64,000 nucleotides of DNA from Cyclospora cayetanensis (lineage: Eukaryota > Apicomplexa > Conoidasida > Eucoccidiorida > Eimeriidae). Shown here piece after piece: positions 48,201 through 58,900 of this stretch. The notes below the pieces were generated by a model that saw nothing but the letters and a program-made list of their open reading frames with translations, had not been told where the DNA came from and searched no databases. Position numbers and translations under genes: made by a program. The DNA is taken from contig NW_020312084.1 of NCBI RefSeq assembly GCF_002999335.1, positions 43,246 through 107,245 on the forward strand, written 5' to 3'. The first letter of the stretch is position 1; every line of letters begins with the position of its first letter.

Positions 48201-51200
48201 GCATCTTGTGCATCCTGCGGAGTCGTACATGAAGCTTCTTGCTGCACAAGTTCTCAGTGAGAAACCCTCGTGAACCCTGCTGCTGCCGCTGCTGCAGCGG
48301 TCGTATCAGGGATGCTGCTCCTGTTGGTTGTGTTGCTTCGGTTATATGAGCGCTGCTCTGAGTATTGGTGGTCCCTTTGTGGTGGTGTGTCTCATCCATG
48401 CAGGTAGTCCTCTGCCGGAACGTCTGGCAGGCAGCAATGCATACGCAGACCGCCTCTCGTTCCTTCAGGTAGGGGTGACGAGGTGTATGTATGAACGTGC
48501 AGGCCTAGCCCGTGCGTTCTGGCGATGTCATGATTAGGGAAATGGAGGGGGCAGGGGAGGTGCCTGGCCATAGCAGCTGCCTTCTGTGTCGATGCACGCC
48601 ATAATAATTACTCACCACTGCTCCGTTTCCTGCATGCTTCTGGCGCAGTGGAGACAGCAACTCTTTCTGCGGCTGGTAGAGCGAACTGCAGAGCCTATGA
48701 GGAGTTACCTCCTGCAGAAGACTGTGGCAACCATCTTTCGGTATGTCTGCTTCCCATTTTGCAGTATGCCTCCTTCTAGTATGGGCACGCGTTCTTCAGT
48801 GCATGCATGCGTTTTGCCCGTCTGGCTGCTCCCCCTTGAAGGCTTTTCGAGCATCCGAAGCGGTAGTGTGGCAACGAGTCCGAAGTATGCCGAGGCAGCA
48901 CTGCCATCGAAATGCTTTCACCGGTGCTGCAGCCGATGCTGCTTTTTCTCGTGTGTATGGTTCCTCCATGTCTGTTGTTTATCTTGGATCCTTCCTTCTG
49001 AACCGCTTGTAGGGATAGGGCGGTGTAGGAGTTGAAAGATATAATGACGTGTGCCAATGTGCTGCCCCCTTCCCTGCGCAGGAAGGACGATGCCTTCAAG
49101 GTCTCTCTGCAGGTATGAGAATATCACTCCAGGATAAACTCCACATTTTGCGCTTTACTTCCCGCCTCCTTCCTGCACTGTTCGCTGCTGCTGCGAGCGC
49201 AAGGTTTGCGGTGGCTGCTGCTGATGCTGCTGGCTTTTGTCTTTCAGGGCAGCAGCACACCTTTATTCGTGCTGCAGACGCATCTGGCTCTGGCTCTTGA
49301 CCTTCTTTTCTTCCTCTCAAGCCGAAGCTGTAAAAGTCACCTCCAGAGCAAGCACCAGCAAGCGTCGACAGCAGTGTTAGCAGCAGGCTCTTCTCCCCTG
49401 ACCTGCTCGCTTCTAGGGAAGCTGCCAGAGGGCGTGGAGGGATGGGATTCTTGGAGTCTTTCAAGATCTTCACATAGCCTCTCTCCCATGAGCGACTACG
49501 AAAAGGCTTTCGGGGAGTGTATCTCCAAGGCATACTGCCAGGAACTTTTGGATGACACGTATGTGTATCGACGCCTGCCTGTTGCGCTGTCGCTGCTGCC
49601 CTTAGCGGAGTTGTTAGCAGCACGGTAAACGTGGTGGTGCTGCTGCTGCTGGCTGCTGCCGCCTGCTCGTGTGGATGCAGGAGCCTTCGAGCTGCATACA
49701 GTCAGCTCATTGGACGCTTCCTTGTGGCTGCTCCTCTGGTACCCCCTTCGGCTTTTGCGCTGCTCGCGTGGCTAGCGGACGGGCCGCCTCCAGCAGCAGT
49801 GGTGGCTGCAGCAGCAGCAGGAGCAGCGCTTGAGAAGCAGCAACAACCTGCCGAAACGAATGCTTCGACGACAACTGACACGGGAGACAAGGCTGCCACG
49901 ACAACAGCGATGCAGATCTGCGAGCAGGAGCAGGAGCAGCAACTCCAGCAGCAAAACTCGTACGCAGGATATTTGGCTGCGGCGTGCGGTTTAAGCGAAA
50001 GCCGCAGCGGTAAGGCCTTGGCTAATGACAGAAGGCTGGTGGTTGCTGCTATATCCCAAGTTATTCGGAGAAAGAACGCCCCCATCTCTCGACGGTAGGC
50101 TCTTAACGCGGATCTGTAGTCAGCCCTGTGCATTTTTCTGTATATGCTGACATGCAGACACCGCAGAGAGCAAGCGTAGCTTTTCAACCAGGCCCCCGTG
50201 ATTATATATATATATATATATATATATCAGCGCATTCCTGTTGCTGCACGCTTCTTTGTAGCCTTCCTACCCGTACGTATGTGCCACAAGGCGCATGCAC
50301 GTCTTCTGGCTCGTGTGTATTTGCCCATGCCCTTGCATGCTGTTTTTATCCTCTGTTGTTTCGTATACGGGTGCTTTTGTGCAGGAGCGCTTTCACGCTG
50401 CTAATGCGGCTGTGCCACGTGGGGTCTCCTGGCTGCCGACGCCTCTTCTCACGCCTGTTTGCTTCGGCGAAGGGGACGTACACCCCACCCAAAGACGCTT
50501 GGCAGCACCAAAGACTGAGAGATATCTTGCTGCAAAGCACGATTTCCGAAGCCGCCGCAGCAGCAGCAGCCATGGACGAAGCAGCAGCAGCGCAGAGCGC
50601 CATCAAGTGCCCTGCGGGGACGCAGCTGTGGCAGATGCCTGCGCTACTCTTGCACCAGGCAGGGTTAACTACTACCACTGCTACTACTGGTACTAGTACG
50701 CAAGAGCAGCAGCAACAGCAGCGAGACGATGGTGTAGCGGTAACACCTGCTGCTGTTGCCGCTGCTGCTGCTGCCGACGTCGCCGCTGCAGAAGGAGCAT
50801 CGGGGAGTGCAGTCTCTGCGGAAGAACTCCACGGCTGGGGTTCCCCCGAAGTATTCTCCGGTCGTTGGGTCGAAGAGGTGGCGTCTCTTATTTATGCGTG
50901 CGTCTCTGAAATACATGCGAAACAGGAAAATAAGAGTTTTGGCTGGAGGGTTACGCCTTGTGGGGGCTCGTGCCACCTTGGCGTTTGTGGGTGTGTGCGT
51001 GCATGTAGGCGTCTGTCCTCACTGCAATTTATACATTGGCTTGAGGGTGTTGCTGCTGCGGGCGCTGTATCGGGAGCCGTGTTAGCTGATACTGCGTCAG
51101 TGTGTCTCCTGTACACGTATGTGCAAGTGCTGTGGTGTGTGTCTTGACAGATCCTCGGGAGGGCGAAAGGCTGTGGAATCGCTCACGGCTCTCATGCGTG

Positions 51201-52004
51201 TCAACGCTTTTCCGGCTGCCGTTGCTGCTACAGTGCTGCGGGACGTTGCTGCTGCTGCAGGTACAGCAGTGGCATTGCTGCTGCAGCTGCGAGGTTTGCT
51301 CATGTGCTAGCGTTGGTTGCCTCCTCTGGGAGTCGTGCGTGCTGCAGGAATAGTGACTTAGCGCCCTGACAAAGGCGGAGATGTGGGCACCTCCTTGATA
51401 TTTGTCTGCCGCAGATGCTGGAGAAAAGGCGGCTGCTGCTGTTGCGGTGTCTTGGGCTGCGAAAGAGGCAGCCGAAGCAGTGGACGGAGGCGCGGGGGCG
51501 TCCTCAGTTGCTGCAGAGAAGAGTGCAGCTGCGCCTGGTGGAGAAGAAGCAGGAGCAGCAGCAGCAGCTGCTGCTGCTGCCTTGACTAAGGCAAAGGCGG
51601 CAGCGGCTGCCGCAGCCTTCGATATGCGCAGTGGCGTATTTGCTGTTATCGCTGCAAGAAATCCTTTTTTGCTGCACCTGCTGCTGCGGGTTGCCGTCTT
51701 CTGTACAGACACTGCGATGTTCAAGCACCACGAGCAGCTGCTTCTGCAGGCAAGCAGGCTACCAGTTGCTCAAGGGGCTTCAGCCGCGACACTGGCAACA
51801 GTGTTGGTGTCGGTGGTACAGCAGAATCACCAAGAGGCACCAATTGTGACGGAGCTGTGTGTTTCTGTGCTGCTGGTGCCGGTGCAGATCGTCGCGCAGA
51901 TCAACGATTTACACCACCAGGTGTATCCGCAGCTAATTGAGGTACGCATGTTAAGGCGGCAGCTGCTGCAGTCCCCCAGCATCCGCAACCACAAGAATGT
52001 CAGC

Positions 52005-52072
<68 letters not shown>

Positions 52073-54181
52073 ACTGACTGGAAGTGGCCTTCTCTACGCG
52101 TGTCTGCTCGTTACTTTGTTGTGCTTCTGCCGCAGCTGCAGCAGCCAGAGCAACGGCCGTTGCTGCGGGTGCTGCTTCAGCACTTAGCAGCGTCCACGTC
52201 AACAGCACTTCAGAATGGAGAGCTCCTGCCTCATCAGCTACTGCAAGCTACCTGGGCCGCCTTTGAGACGCACAAAGACTTTGCACTTGTGGCACCAATG
52301 CTGCCATTTTTCACGAGGTTCGTCCTGCTGCTTAGCTGCTCCCTGCCGCTGACTGCTCGCGGGCTGAACGTTGCACAGCGCTCGGCTGCCCTCTAGGCGG
52401 AAGTGTGTTTGCTGAGTTTGCGGACCAGCTGCAACCCACGCTGGTGCTGCTGCGTTTGTTGTTGCTGCTGCTGTGCATGCATGCATGCATGCAGCGCGCA
52501 ATGCCAGGTGTACATTCAGCAGCTGGTGCTGTCCACAGAGGATATGGCCTTTGTATCCACCGTGTTTGCGGACCTCATGCGGGCCCGTGCCAAGATGCGT
52601 CAGCAGCAAAAGCAGCAGCAGCAGCAGCAAGACTGTGGCATATCTCCGGAAGAGCTGCTGCTCTGTACATACACTCTGTCTTGTCCGACTGGTCAGTGTC
52701 ATCTCTCGCCCTCTTGGCGTCGTCTAAAGTGCCGGGCGCTATACCGTTGCCGCTTGTGCCGTAGAGGGGGTGGCAGGCATCAGCAGCAACCCCCTCAGAC
52801 AACACCCTCAGGCGGGCAGATGTATGCGCTGCGTGTGTTGCTCTTTAGTTGCCGAGAGGAAGAAACAAGCGGCAGCTCTAGACGTTTGCTTGGGACTAAC
52901 GGGGGCGCTCCCCACTTCACCTACGACAGAGGAGCTACTGCCAGTGCATGTACGTGGCAGTCGTCCTATGTAAATGTATTGTTTCTGGCCTCCCTGGCGA
53001 AGGCGCATTTCTTTTCGAATAGGGGTGGAAGTTTCACGCGATAACCCATGTGGCAAGGATCCCTGCCGAGCTCGCTCACTATTCGTGCAGCTGCTTTTCC
53101 ACAGGTGCATGCCTTTGCAGCTGTTCTCCACGGGTATACCCCTGTCTCGTCCGGCTGGTGCGGTGTGTTCTTTCTCCTACAGGCCGTGGCTGCTGTTTGT
53201 CAGCGGCTATCCGATGACACAGAGACGCCTTTGCAGCCTATTTTTGGACGGCTGGTCAGTTCCTTGCTTGTCAGATTTCGGCTAGCTGGCTGTCAGGATG
53301 GCCGCCGTGGCAAGAGCATACGGTTTGAGGCAGAAGAGTTTTGTTGTGCGTGTGAGGGTTCCGCAGCTATGTCGTGCAGCGCAGCACTTGCCTTCCCTGG
53401 GGGAGTTTCTCTCATCAGTTGTTTTTCCGGCCCTCATTGCTCGACAGGTGAGGCAGAAGTAGCGTCTACTGACTGCTATCCTGGGTTCTACCCACCTCTG
53501 GGTCAGTGCAGCAACGTAGATACCTCCACCCTGCCGTTGCATCTCGCTGCACAATGCACTTAGACTCACGAGGAAAATGAAAGCTGCGTATGGTTGTCCG
53601 TTTATTCATACGGATTTTGTTAGTGCCTCCTGTGCATGTAGGCTTGGCTGACTCCTTCCCTGTGGAAGGGCGTCAGCATTGCCGTAGGGGCCCTGTGGCC
53701 GTCTCACAGCGAGACTTTGCTGCAGCACATCCTCAGGTTGCCACAGTGCGCCTTTCTTAGTTGCATGCATACAGCTGAGAAAATTCCCTTTTCGCCTCTA
53801 CACAGCTGTAGCCCTCTCTGCCAACAGCTCCCTAGCTTCCTCGTGAAGCAACTCGGTGGTGGAAAGCTAGGCGTGTCCGCCCTTAACGGCCCCCTTCCTG
53901 CACAGATCGATTGTTGCTTGTGTGTTCAGGGAAGCAGGAAAGCCGCTGTTACAGCAGCTGCAGCAGCGGCTGCCTATCGCTTCGGAACTGTCGACCCTGC
54001 TGGCGCAGGATCCAGTGGTAGGCCGTCGCTGCTGTTGCCACTGTTGCTGCCGCTGCTGCTTTTGCGTGTCGCATCTGAGGGAGGTACATACACTTGGCAT
54101 CTGTGCGAGTCGTGTGTGGGTGTGCAGGCGCGGCAGCAGTGCCCGCCATACTTGCAGGTCTTGCTAGGCATCTCTACGTAG
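45272..54181 (+). CDS. Symplekin/Pta1-like mRNA 3'-end processing scaffold, many exons
   Basis: Symplekin is a HEAT-repeat scaffold of the cleavage/polyadenylation machinery. Exon 1 (45272-46018, 249 aa) has Gln-rich helices. Exon 2 (about 46170-47953) holds INPLVYGEVLQTVTWICSRV and AEFQAMW, as in the symplekin N-terminal HEAT region, then a KKRR patch. Exons follow near 48161-48255, 48403-48468, 48650-48739, 49081-49112, 49248-49623, 49681-50095, 50385-50935, 51155-51290, 51410-51940, 52130-52318 and 52510-52690. The C-terminal segments FALVAPMLPFFTR, GISPEELLLCTYTL, LTPSLWKGVSIAVGALWPSH and GKPLLQQLQQRLPIASEL match the order of the Symplekin_C domain, and this is the main evidence. Several junctions were checked for phase (49112/49248, 49623/49681, 50095/50385). 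The 3' end is approximate; a stop at about 54181 follows a last exon beginning near 54129. Poly-Ala and poly-Gln tracts greatly enlarge the protein. Confidence 0.8.
45325..45347. repeat. GC hairpin GGGCCCCCC / GGGGGGCCC
   Basis: A short GC inverted repeat with a 4-nt loop in symplekin exon 1, where it encodes a Gly/Ala/Pro stretch. It shares the GGGGCCCC-type core seen at other sites. Confidence 0.75.
50201..50228. repeat. (AT)n microsatellite
   Basis: About 13 AT units in a symplekin intron. Confidence 0.95.
52001..52071. repeat. (AGT)n microsatellite
   Basis: About 22 pure AGT units directly after an exon of symplekin. They are read as poly-Ser in one frame but lie past a GT donor near 51940, so are probably intronic. 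Confidence 0.93.
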
Positions 54182-54191
54182 TGAGCCGGTG

Positions 54192-54312
54192 AAGGCAGAC
54201 TGGAATCGGTCGATCTGCGGCTCGTTCTGCTGTAGTAACAGTAGCAGCTTGTGCTGCTGCTACTGTTACTACAGCAGAACGAGCCGCAGATTAACCGATT
54301 CCAGTCTGCCTT
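54192..54312. repeat. Fold-back: 57-bp stem with one 2-bp mismatch, 7-nt loop
   Basis: Bases 54192-54248 are the reverse complement of 54256-54312 apart from CG versus TA in the outer third. The loop is TTGTGCT. It lies about 10 bp past the predicted symplekin stop and between two convergent genes. Confidence 0.96.
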
Positions 54313-54811
54313 ACGGGGCACAGCAAGTGTCTTGCTAGCCCCTGTTTTCTGACAGAAACTAGCGAATTTCGCTACGTTTTTTGTTTTTACACGCAAATCT
54401 ATTGTGATGTCTAATTAGGCCTCATCACGAAATCCCAGTGCCAGCAAAATAGGCCCGCTAGAAAAGGGCCGAATTCCCGCCCTCAGCGCTAGTTGGAGGT
54501 GGCGAAAACTTTAGAACCTACGTTGCTAGGAAGGAGTGTAATAGACACAAAACTCCTTGAGACCCGCTCTGCTTCTACAGCTGGAGCTGCTGTTGCTCCA
54601 GCGTTTGTGCAGTCTGCTCCGTCCTTCGTAGCAAGCGCCTTCCAGCCACAGAGTAACAAGAATTAGCACAGTGACTGAGGGAACCTCACCAGGATGGCCT
54701 CGACTAGTTGAGAAGTCGTGCGTCGTGAAATTCCCAAAGCGGCATCCCAGAGTCACAAGGGCCCCCCTCCCCCCTAAGGGGCCCCGCCCTGATAGGGCCT
54801 TCTAGGGTGGC
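54313..54811. other. Convergent intergenic region
   Basis: It separates the 3' ends of symplekin (+) and the RBBP4-like gene (-). Apart from the fold-back at its left edge, it holds a GC-rich GGGCCCCCC...GGGGCCCC tract at about 54758-54785. No coding signal is seen. Confidence 0.6.
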
Positions 54812-57066
54812 CTAAGGCTGAATGAGGAGCAGCTCTGAGGGTTGCCACAGCTGCACCTTGTTATCGAAGGAGACACTTGCCCCCAGGAGAGACTGTCTGA
54901 GGTGATGCACGCTGCTGCCGCTGCTACTGGTGTTGCGGCTCGGAGGAGGGACATGCGACGTGCGCCAGCAGAAGTCTGTTATAGGGGCGGAGTGCCCTGC
55001 ATGTACAAACAACAGACCAGGGGGCCCCTTGGCCACCCCATTCGTGAGCTCCTCCGTCGTTTCGCCTGTTTGCATCGCCTCCCCCTTCTGTTGCCGTTGT
55101 TGAGGCGCACTAGCGGCTACCAAATCCCAGACAGCAACAGTGCCGTCCTCAGTGGCCGCTCCAAGCAGATGAGCGAAATCGGGGTGAAACCGTACGGTGC
55201 TAATAGAGGAATCCCCCACGCGAGCAGGGTCGCCTTCGGAGGAGGCCCCTAACGGACAGCTCCCAGCGGAAAGGGATAGGAGGGGCTGTTGCAGACTGCG
55301 GGTGTCGAACAGCGAGATAATGCCTGCCGAGTCTCCTACAGAAAAGACACAGGGTTCTTGAGGACTCCAAGAAACCGCATTTGCTGCTGCTCCTTTGGAT
55401 ACTGTGACTGCAGTTGCAGTTATTGCATCCTGTTGCCGCCAGTCCAGCAGTATGCAACTGCCGTCCTCTGCCGCAACAGCGGCAAGGTGGGGGTGGTGGG
55501 GGTGTTGTTCCAGGTCGTTTAAAGGCGCCCTTCCCTGCCTTCCTCCCTGCTTCAAGTCGAAGACCCTCACGGGATGCGCCTGAGGAGTCTTTTCTGCAAT
55601 CTGGACCCCGCCCGACGCCACATCTCCCGGCTTTGTTGCGCCTTCGTCGCCGCTGCTGCTGGTGCTGCTGGCAAGGTCCCACAGGCAGCAAACACCAGCG
55701 GAGTCAGCGGAAGAAAGACGGCGTGGATCTGCTGCACTCCAGCTTAGCCCCTCAACAGAAGCTTTCCCATGCCCGAGTAGCGCCATCTGAGGCTTGGCCA
55801 CGTGGGGGCCCCCCCCCCCATGGCCGCCTCCACTCCCCACAGCAGCAGCAGCGCCACCAGTGGGAGGAGGCGAGGAGGGAAACGACGGGTGCTTGCTGTA
55901 ATCCCAGAAGAGAACCAAGCCATCAGGTGTGCAGCTAGCTATGTGCAGAGGGTTCAGAGGCCTCAAACGTGCCCTAGACACATTGCCGGGGTGTACGAGG
56001 AGGGCCTTTATCTCAAGGGGCCCTGCCCCAGCTGGGGGAGGCGCTCCACGAGTCACTTTGCTTCGAGGCGCTGTGAATCCTGCAGCAGTGGCAAGTAGAA
56101 AACGGAGGAGTGAAAAGCTGGCTGGCATCAGCATGCGTGTAGACCATGACGGCAACGCATTTGTTCAACAAGGTGACTTGTCAGTATGACTGCAACCGCC
56201 CCCTGCCTAGCAGCAGTTGAGCGCAGCTGGCCCCCACCCCACTGCCCTTCCCCCCTTCCATTAGTACCAGAAACTCCAGTCTCTCGGCTACATGGGCAGC
56301 AAAATCATAAGAATCTACAGGATTAGCAGCCATTAGCGCAGAAGAAGGGAGGAGCGTGGCAAAATGGGCAGAAACAGGCATTGGCGCAGAGAACTAACCG
56401 GAGTATGTTTCGCAGACTATCGGATCAATCTCCAGGGAGGGCTGTGGGATTCTAGCCTCCGCCTGGACCAGGAAGTTTGGCTCAGTGCCATCTGTTGCCG
56501 TTCCCAACAAGAGCCGCACTGCTCCTGAGGAGGAGGAAGCCTGGGCAGGTGGGAAGCACTCCACCTACGCCACACCAAAAGCGCAGATGATAGCTTGAAC
56601 TGTGTAATCTTGAGCAGACTTTATACACATAAATGCATGCACACATCGTGGGGGAGACGGGGGAGCGAAGGTTTGGCTGCTGATGCCAGGCCAGAGCTTC
56701 TACAGCTTCGCGAGCAACCCCAGTGCAAATACTATAAACTTCCGGCAAGGAGCGAAGGTCACCCCATCCGCATGGGCGCAAACTCGCAGTGAGGCCCCCA
56801 TAAACCCCAAATTCTAAGGCGTAAACACGTACAGTCATAGAGGGCCAGTCAAATCGGTGACTCAAAATGGCGTCGTAGAAGAAGGGGGCGTTCTTCCGCC
56901 ACACCAGATGTCTTTCCTCCATCTGTTGTTCCATGCCGCTGCTGCTGGACCCTGAAGAGCTTTCCTGATTCATGCGCGTATTGCTGTTGCCGCCACAGCC
57001 GCAACTGCTACTGCAGTTGCAGCCACCAGGAGGCGGCAATACAGCCGGTGTTGCTGGCGATGCCAT
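54812..57066 (-). CDS. RBBP4/MSI1-type WD40 histone-binding protein, 3 exons
   Basis: Exons 57066-56833, 56540-56399 and 56079-54812 have matching phases and give 547 aa. The N-terminus after a Cys/Gly/Ser-rich leader reads HLVWRKNAPFFYDAILSHRF followed by DWPSMT, the H4-binding CAF1 helix signature. Exon 2 continues AVRLLLGTATDGTEPNFLVQ, matching the family's LLLGTHTS block. Exon 3 carries WD blades, including VSRARLRPLNPLHIASCTPD, VLFWDYSKHPS, LSWSAADPRRLSSADSAG, ISLFDTRS and VRFHPDFAHLLGAATEDGTV. It is longer than the usual 400-480 aa because of Gly/Ser/Pro inserts between blades. Family members serve in CAF-1, HDAC and Polycomb-type complexes, and which one applies here cannot be read from sequence. 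The stop lies about 630 bp from the symplekin stop in convergent orientation. Confidence 0.86.
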
Positions 57067-58900
57067 GTCCTAGTAGCTGCTGTTCTTGCCGATACTGTCA
57101 CTGCCAGCGTTGCTACTTCCGCTGTTCCCCTTGCTGCTGGTCCTCTTGCTGCTGGTGGTCTTCTTGCTGCTGCTGGTCCTCTTGCTGCTGCTGGTCTTCT
57201 TGCAGCAGCTGCTGCTGCATGCAGTGCCACCGCAGCAGCACAAGACCATCCACAAAAGGTGGAAAGGAGCAGTGGCACCAAGGGGACCAGTTTAAAAAAG
57301 TGAATTAGGGTGTAGGGATTAGGATTGAGGGGTGGAATCCGCGATAAGAGTAAGGGAGCTCAAGGTGTACTTCGGGAAGAAGCCGCTACAGAACAACAAC
57401 CCCACCAGCAACGCGGGTTGCATACAAACGCTAAAATCAAACCTGTTGAATTAGGGAGACTTAGAAGGGCATAAGACCTCAAACTAGGCATGACACAATG
57501 CCACAATGTGTCATCCTTTCTTTCCCTTCGCTCCCTCGGTTTGCGGTCGCCTGTCTCTCACCTTTAACAACATGCGGGGGCTTGAGGTCACTTGACCGCA
57601 AGCCCTTAGTTTAGGGAACTTAACGTGCTACACACAAGGCCCTTAAAGAAAGTCTATAAAGCCTTTCTTAAGAACTTTCTGCTTAAGAAAACTTCGCATG
57701 ACAAGCTTTTTCTGCATGAAACAGCAGTGCTGCGTGAGCTTATAGGATGGTAGTGTAGACAGAAAGTTGCGGCAAATGGTGTCGTCATTGGCCTACTCGT
57801 ACATCACAACAAGATGACATTTTGCATATTTGTCCTTTCGGATACTTACTTACTTGTGTGCTCTCAGCTGGATCTTGGGGCACGGCTGCTTTAGGTAGTT
57901 CGGCAAATAGATGGATACGGCAACTGTTAATCTTGTGTCGATGCATTTTCCCTTCCGTTTTATGTGTAATTTGAATATGCAGCCGGCCAGGCTACATTTA
58001 GATACTTTTTTATACACCCGTTACCTATACAAGTATGAACTAGCAAGTATTGAGTGCTTTTTGTGGCCTTTTATGAAAGCTATTTGCAGCAGAGTACGGT
58101 CAAATCAGCTCCCTAAGAATGGGAATGTATAGCTCCATAAAAGCCCTCCGTGGTAGATGCTTCACTCCTGATCAAGTTCAATTTCTAAGAAGACTACTGA
58201 ATGTTTCTGAAACGAACTCTCACCTTCCCCTGCGTGGACCTTCCAAGGTTCCTGAGATGAGAAGCGAGGACCAGATAGAATGCGCGTTTCTGCTCTCTTG
58301 AAGCACTCCGTTCATTCACAGTTTGTTTTAAATAGCATTTAGCACACGTACACACCAGCACGGCTTCTCGTAGTGAGCTGGCAGTGCTCTGCAATAAATT
58401 GGATTCACGAACTGGGGAACTACATACTCAATTCATTTTATTATAAGTTGATTTAATTAGTTGGTGGAAGGTCCATTACAGGGGCTAGACCTGTTCTATC
58501 TATCTCTCAATTTGAAACGTCCCCTTGAGCCCTGTACATGTTGGAGGAGACCAGCTTCGTGCGAAACAATGGAAGGCTCCGTGCAGTGTCACTAGGCCCT
58601 AGGCAAGCAGACATGCGAAAACGGGGCAAAAGAATGGATAACATGGGCCGAGGAAAAAAAAATGGGAAGACGAAATACGCACACACTAGCCAACAACGAG
58701 AGATGTACCAAACCAACACGACAGCGGTGGCGCGAAGGTTCGCTCTCGCCGGAGCGCTGAAATGCGTGAGATTTCCGATCAGAGAAGCCAGAAGACAGTG
58801 AAACTGTGTAAAGGGAATAAAATTCTACGCTACCTTATCAGTGCCCATTTGCCTCGTGGAGAAACCGGTGTGCGAGTTCAGCCTATGCATGCAGCGTGAT
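57067..58900. other. Upstream region of the RBBP4-like gene, then repeat-poor DNA
   Basis: A CTG/CTT-rich triplet tract (57110-57220) lies directly upstream of the RBBP4-like start. After about 57.3 kb triplet repeats stop, and no gene is recognisable. A short hairpin at 57491-57513 has a 7-bp stem and 9-nt loop. Confidence 0.6.

Noticed and set aside
46823..48247. 474-codon ORF on the minus strand opposite symplekin exon 2
   Set aside because: It is a shadow of GCA/GCT-rich codons; the plus frame has the recognisable HEAT-type sequence and joins to flanking exons, while this one is Cys/Ser-rich without motifs.
49096..49623. 175-codon minus-strand ORF opposite symplekin exon 7
   Set aside because: Antisense of a confirmed exon, with no recognisable features.
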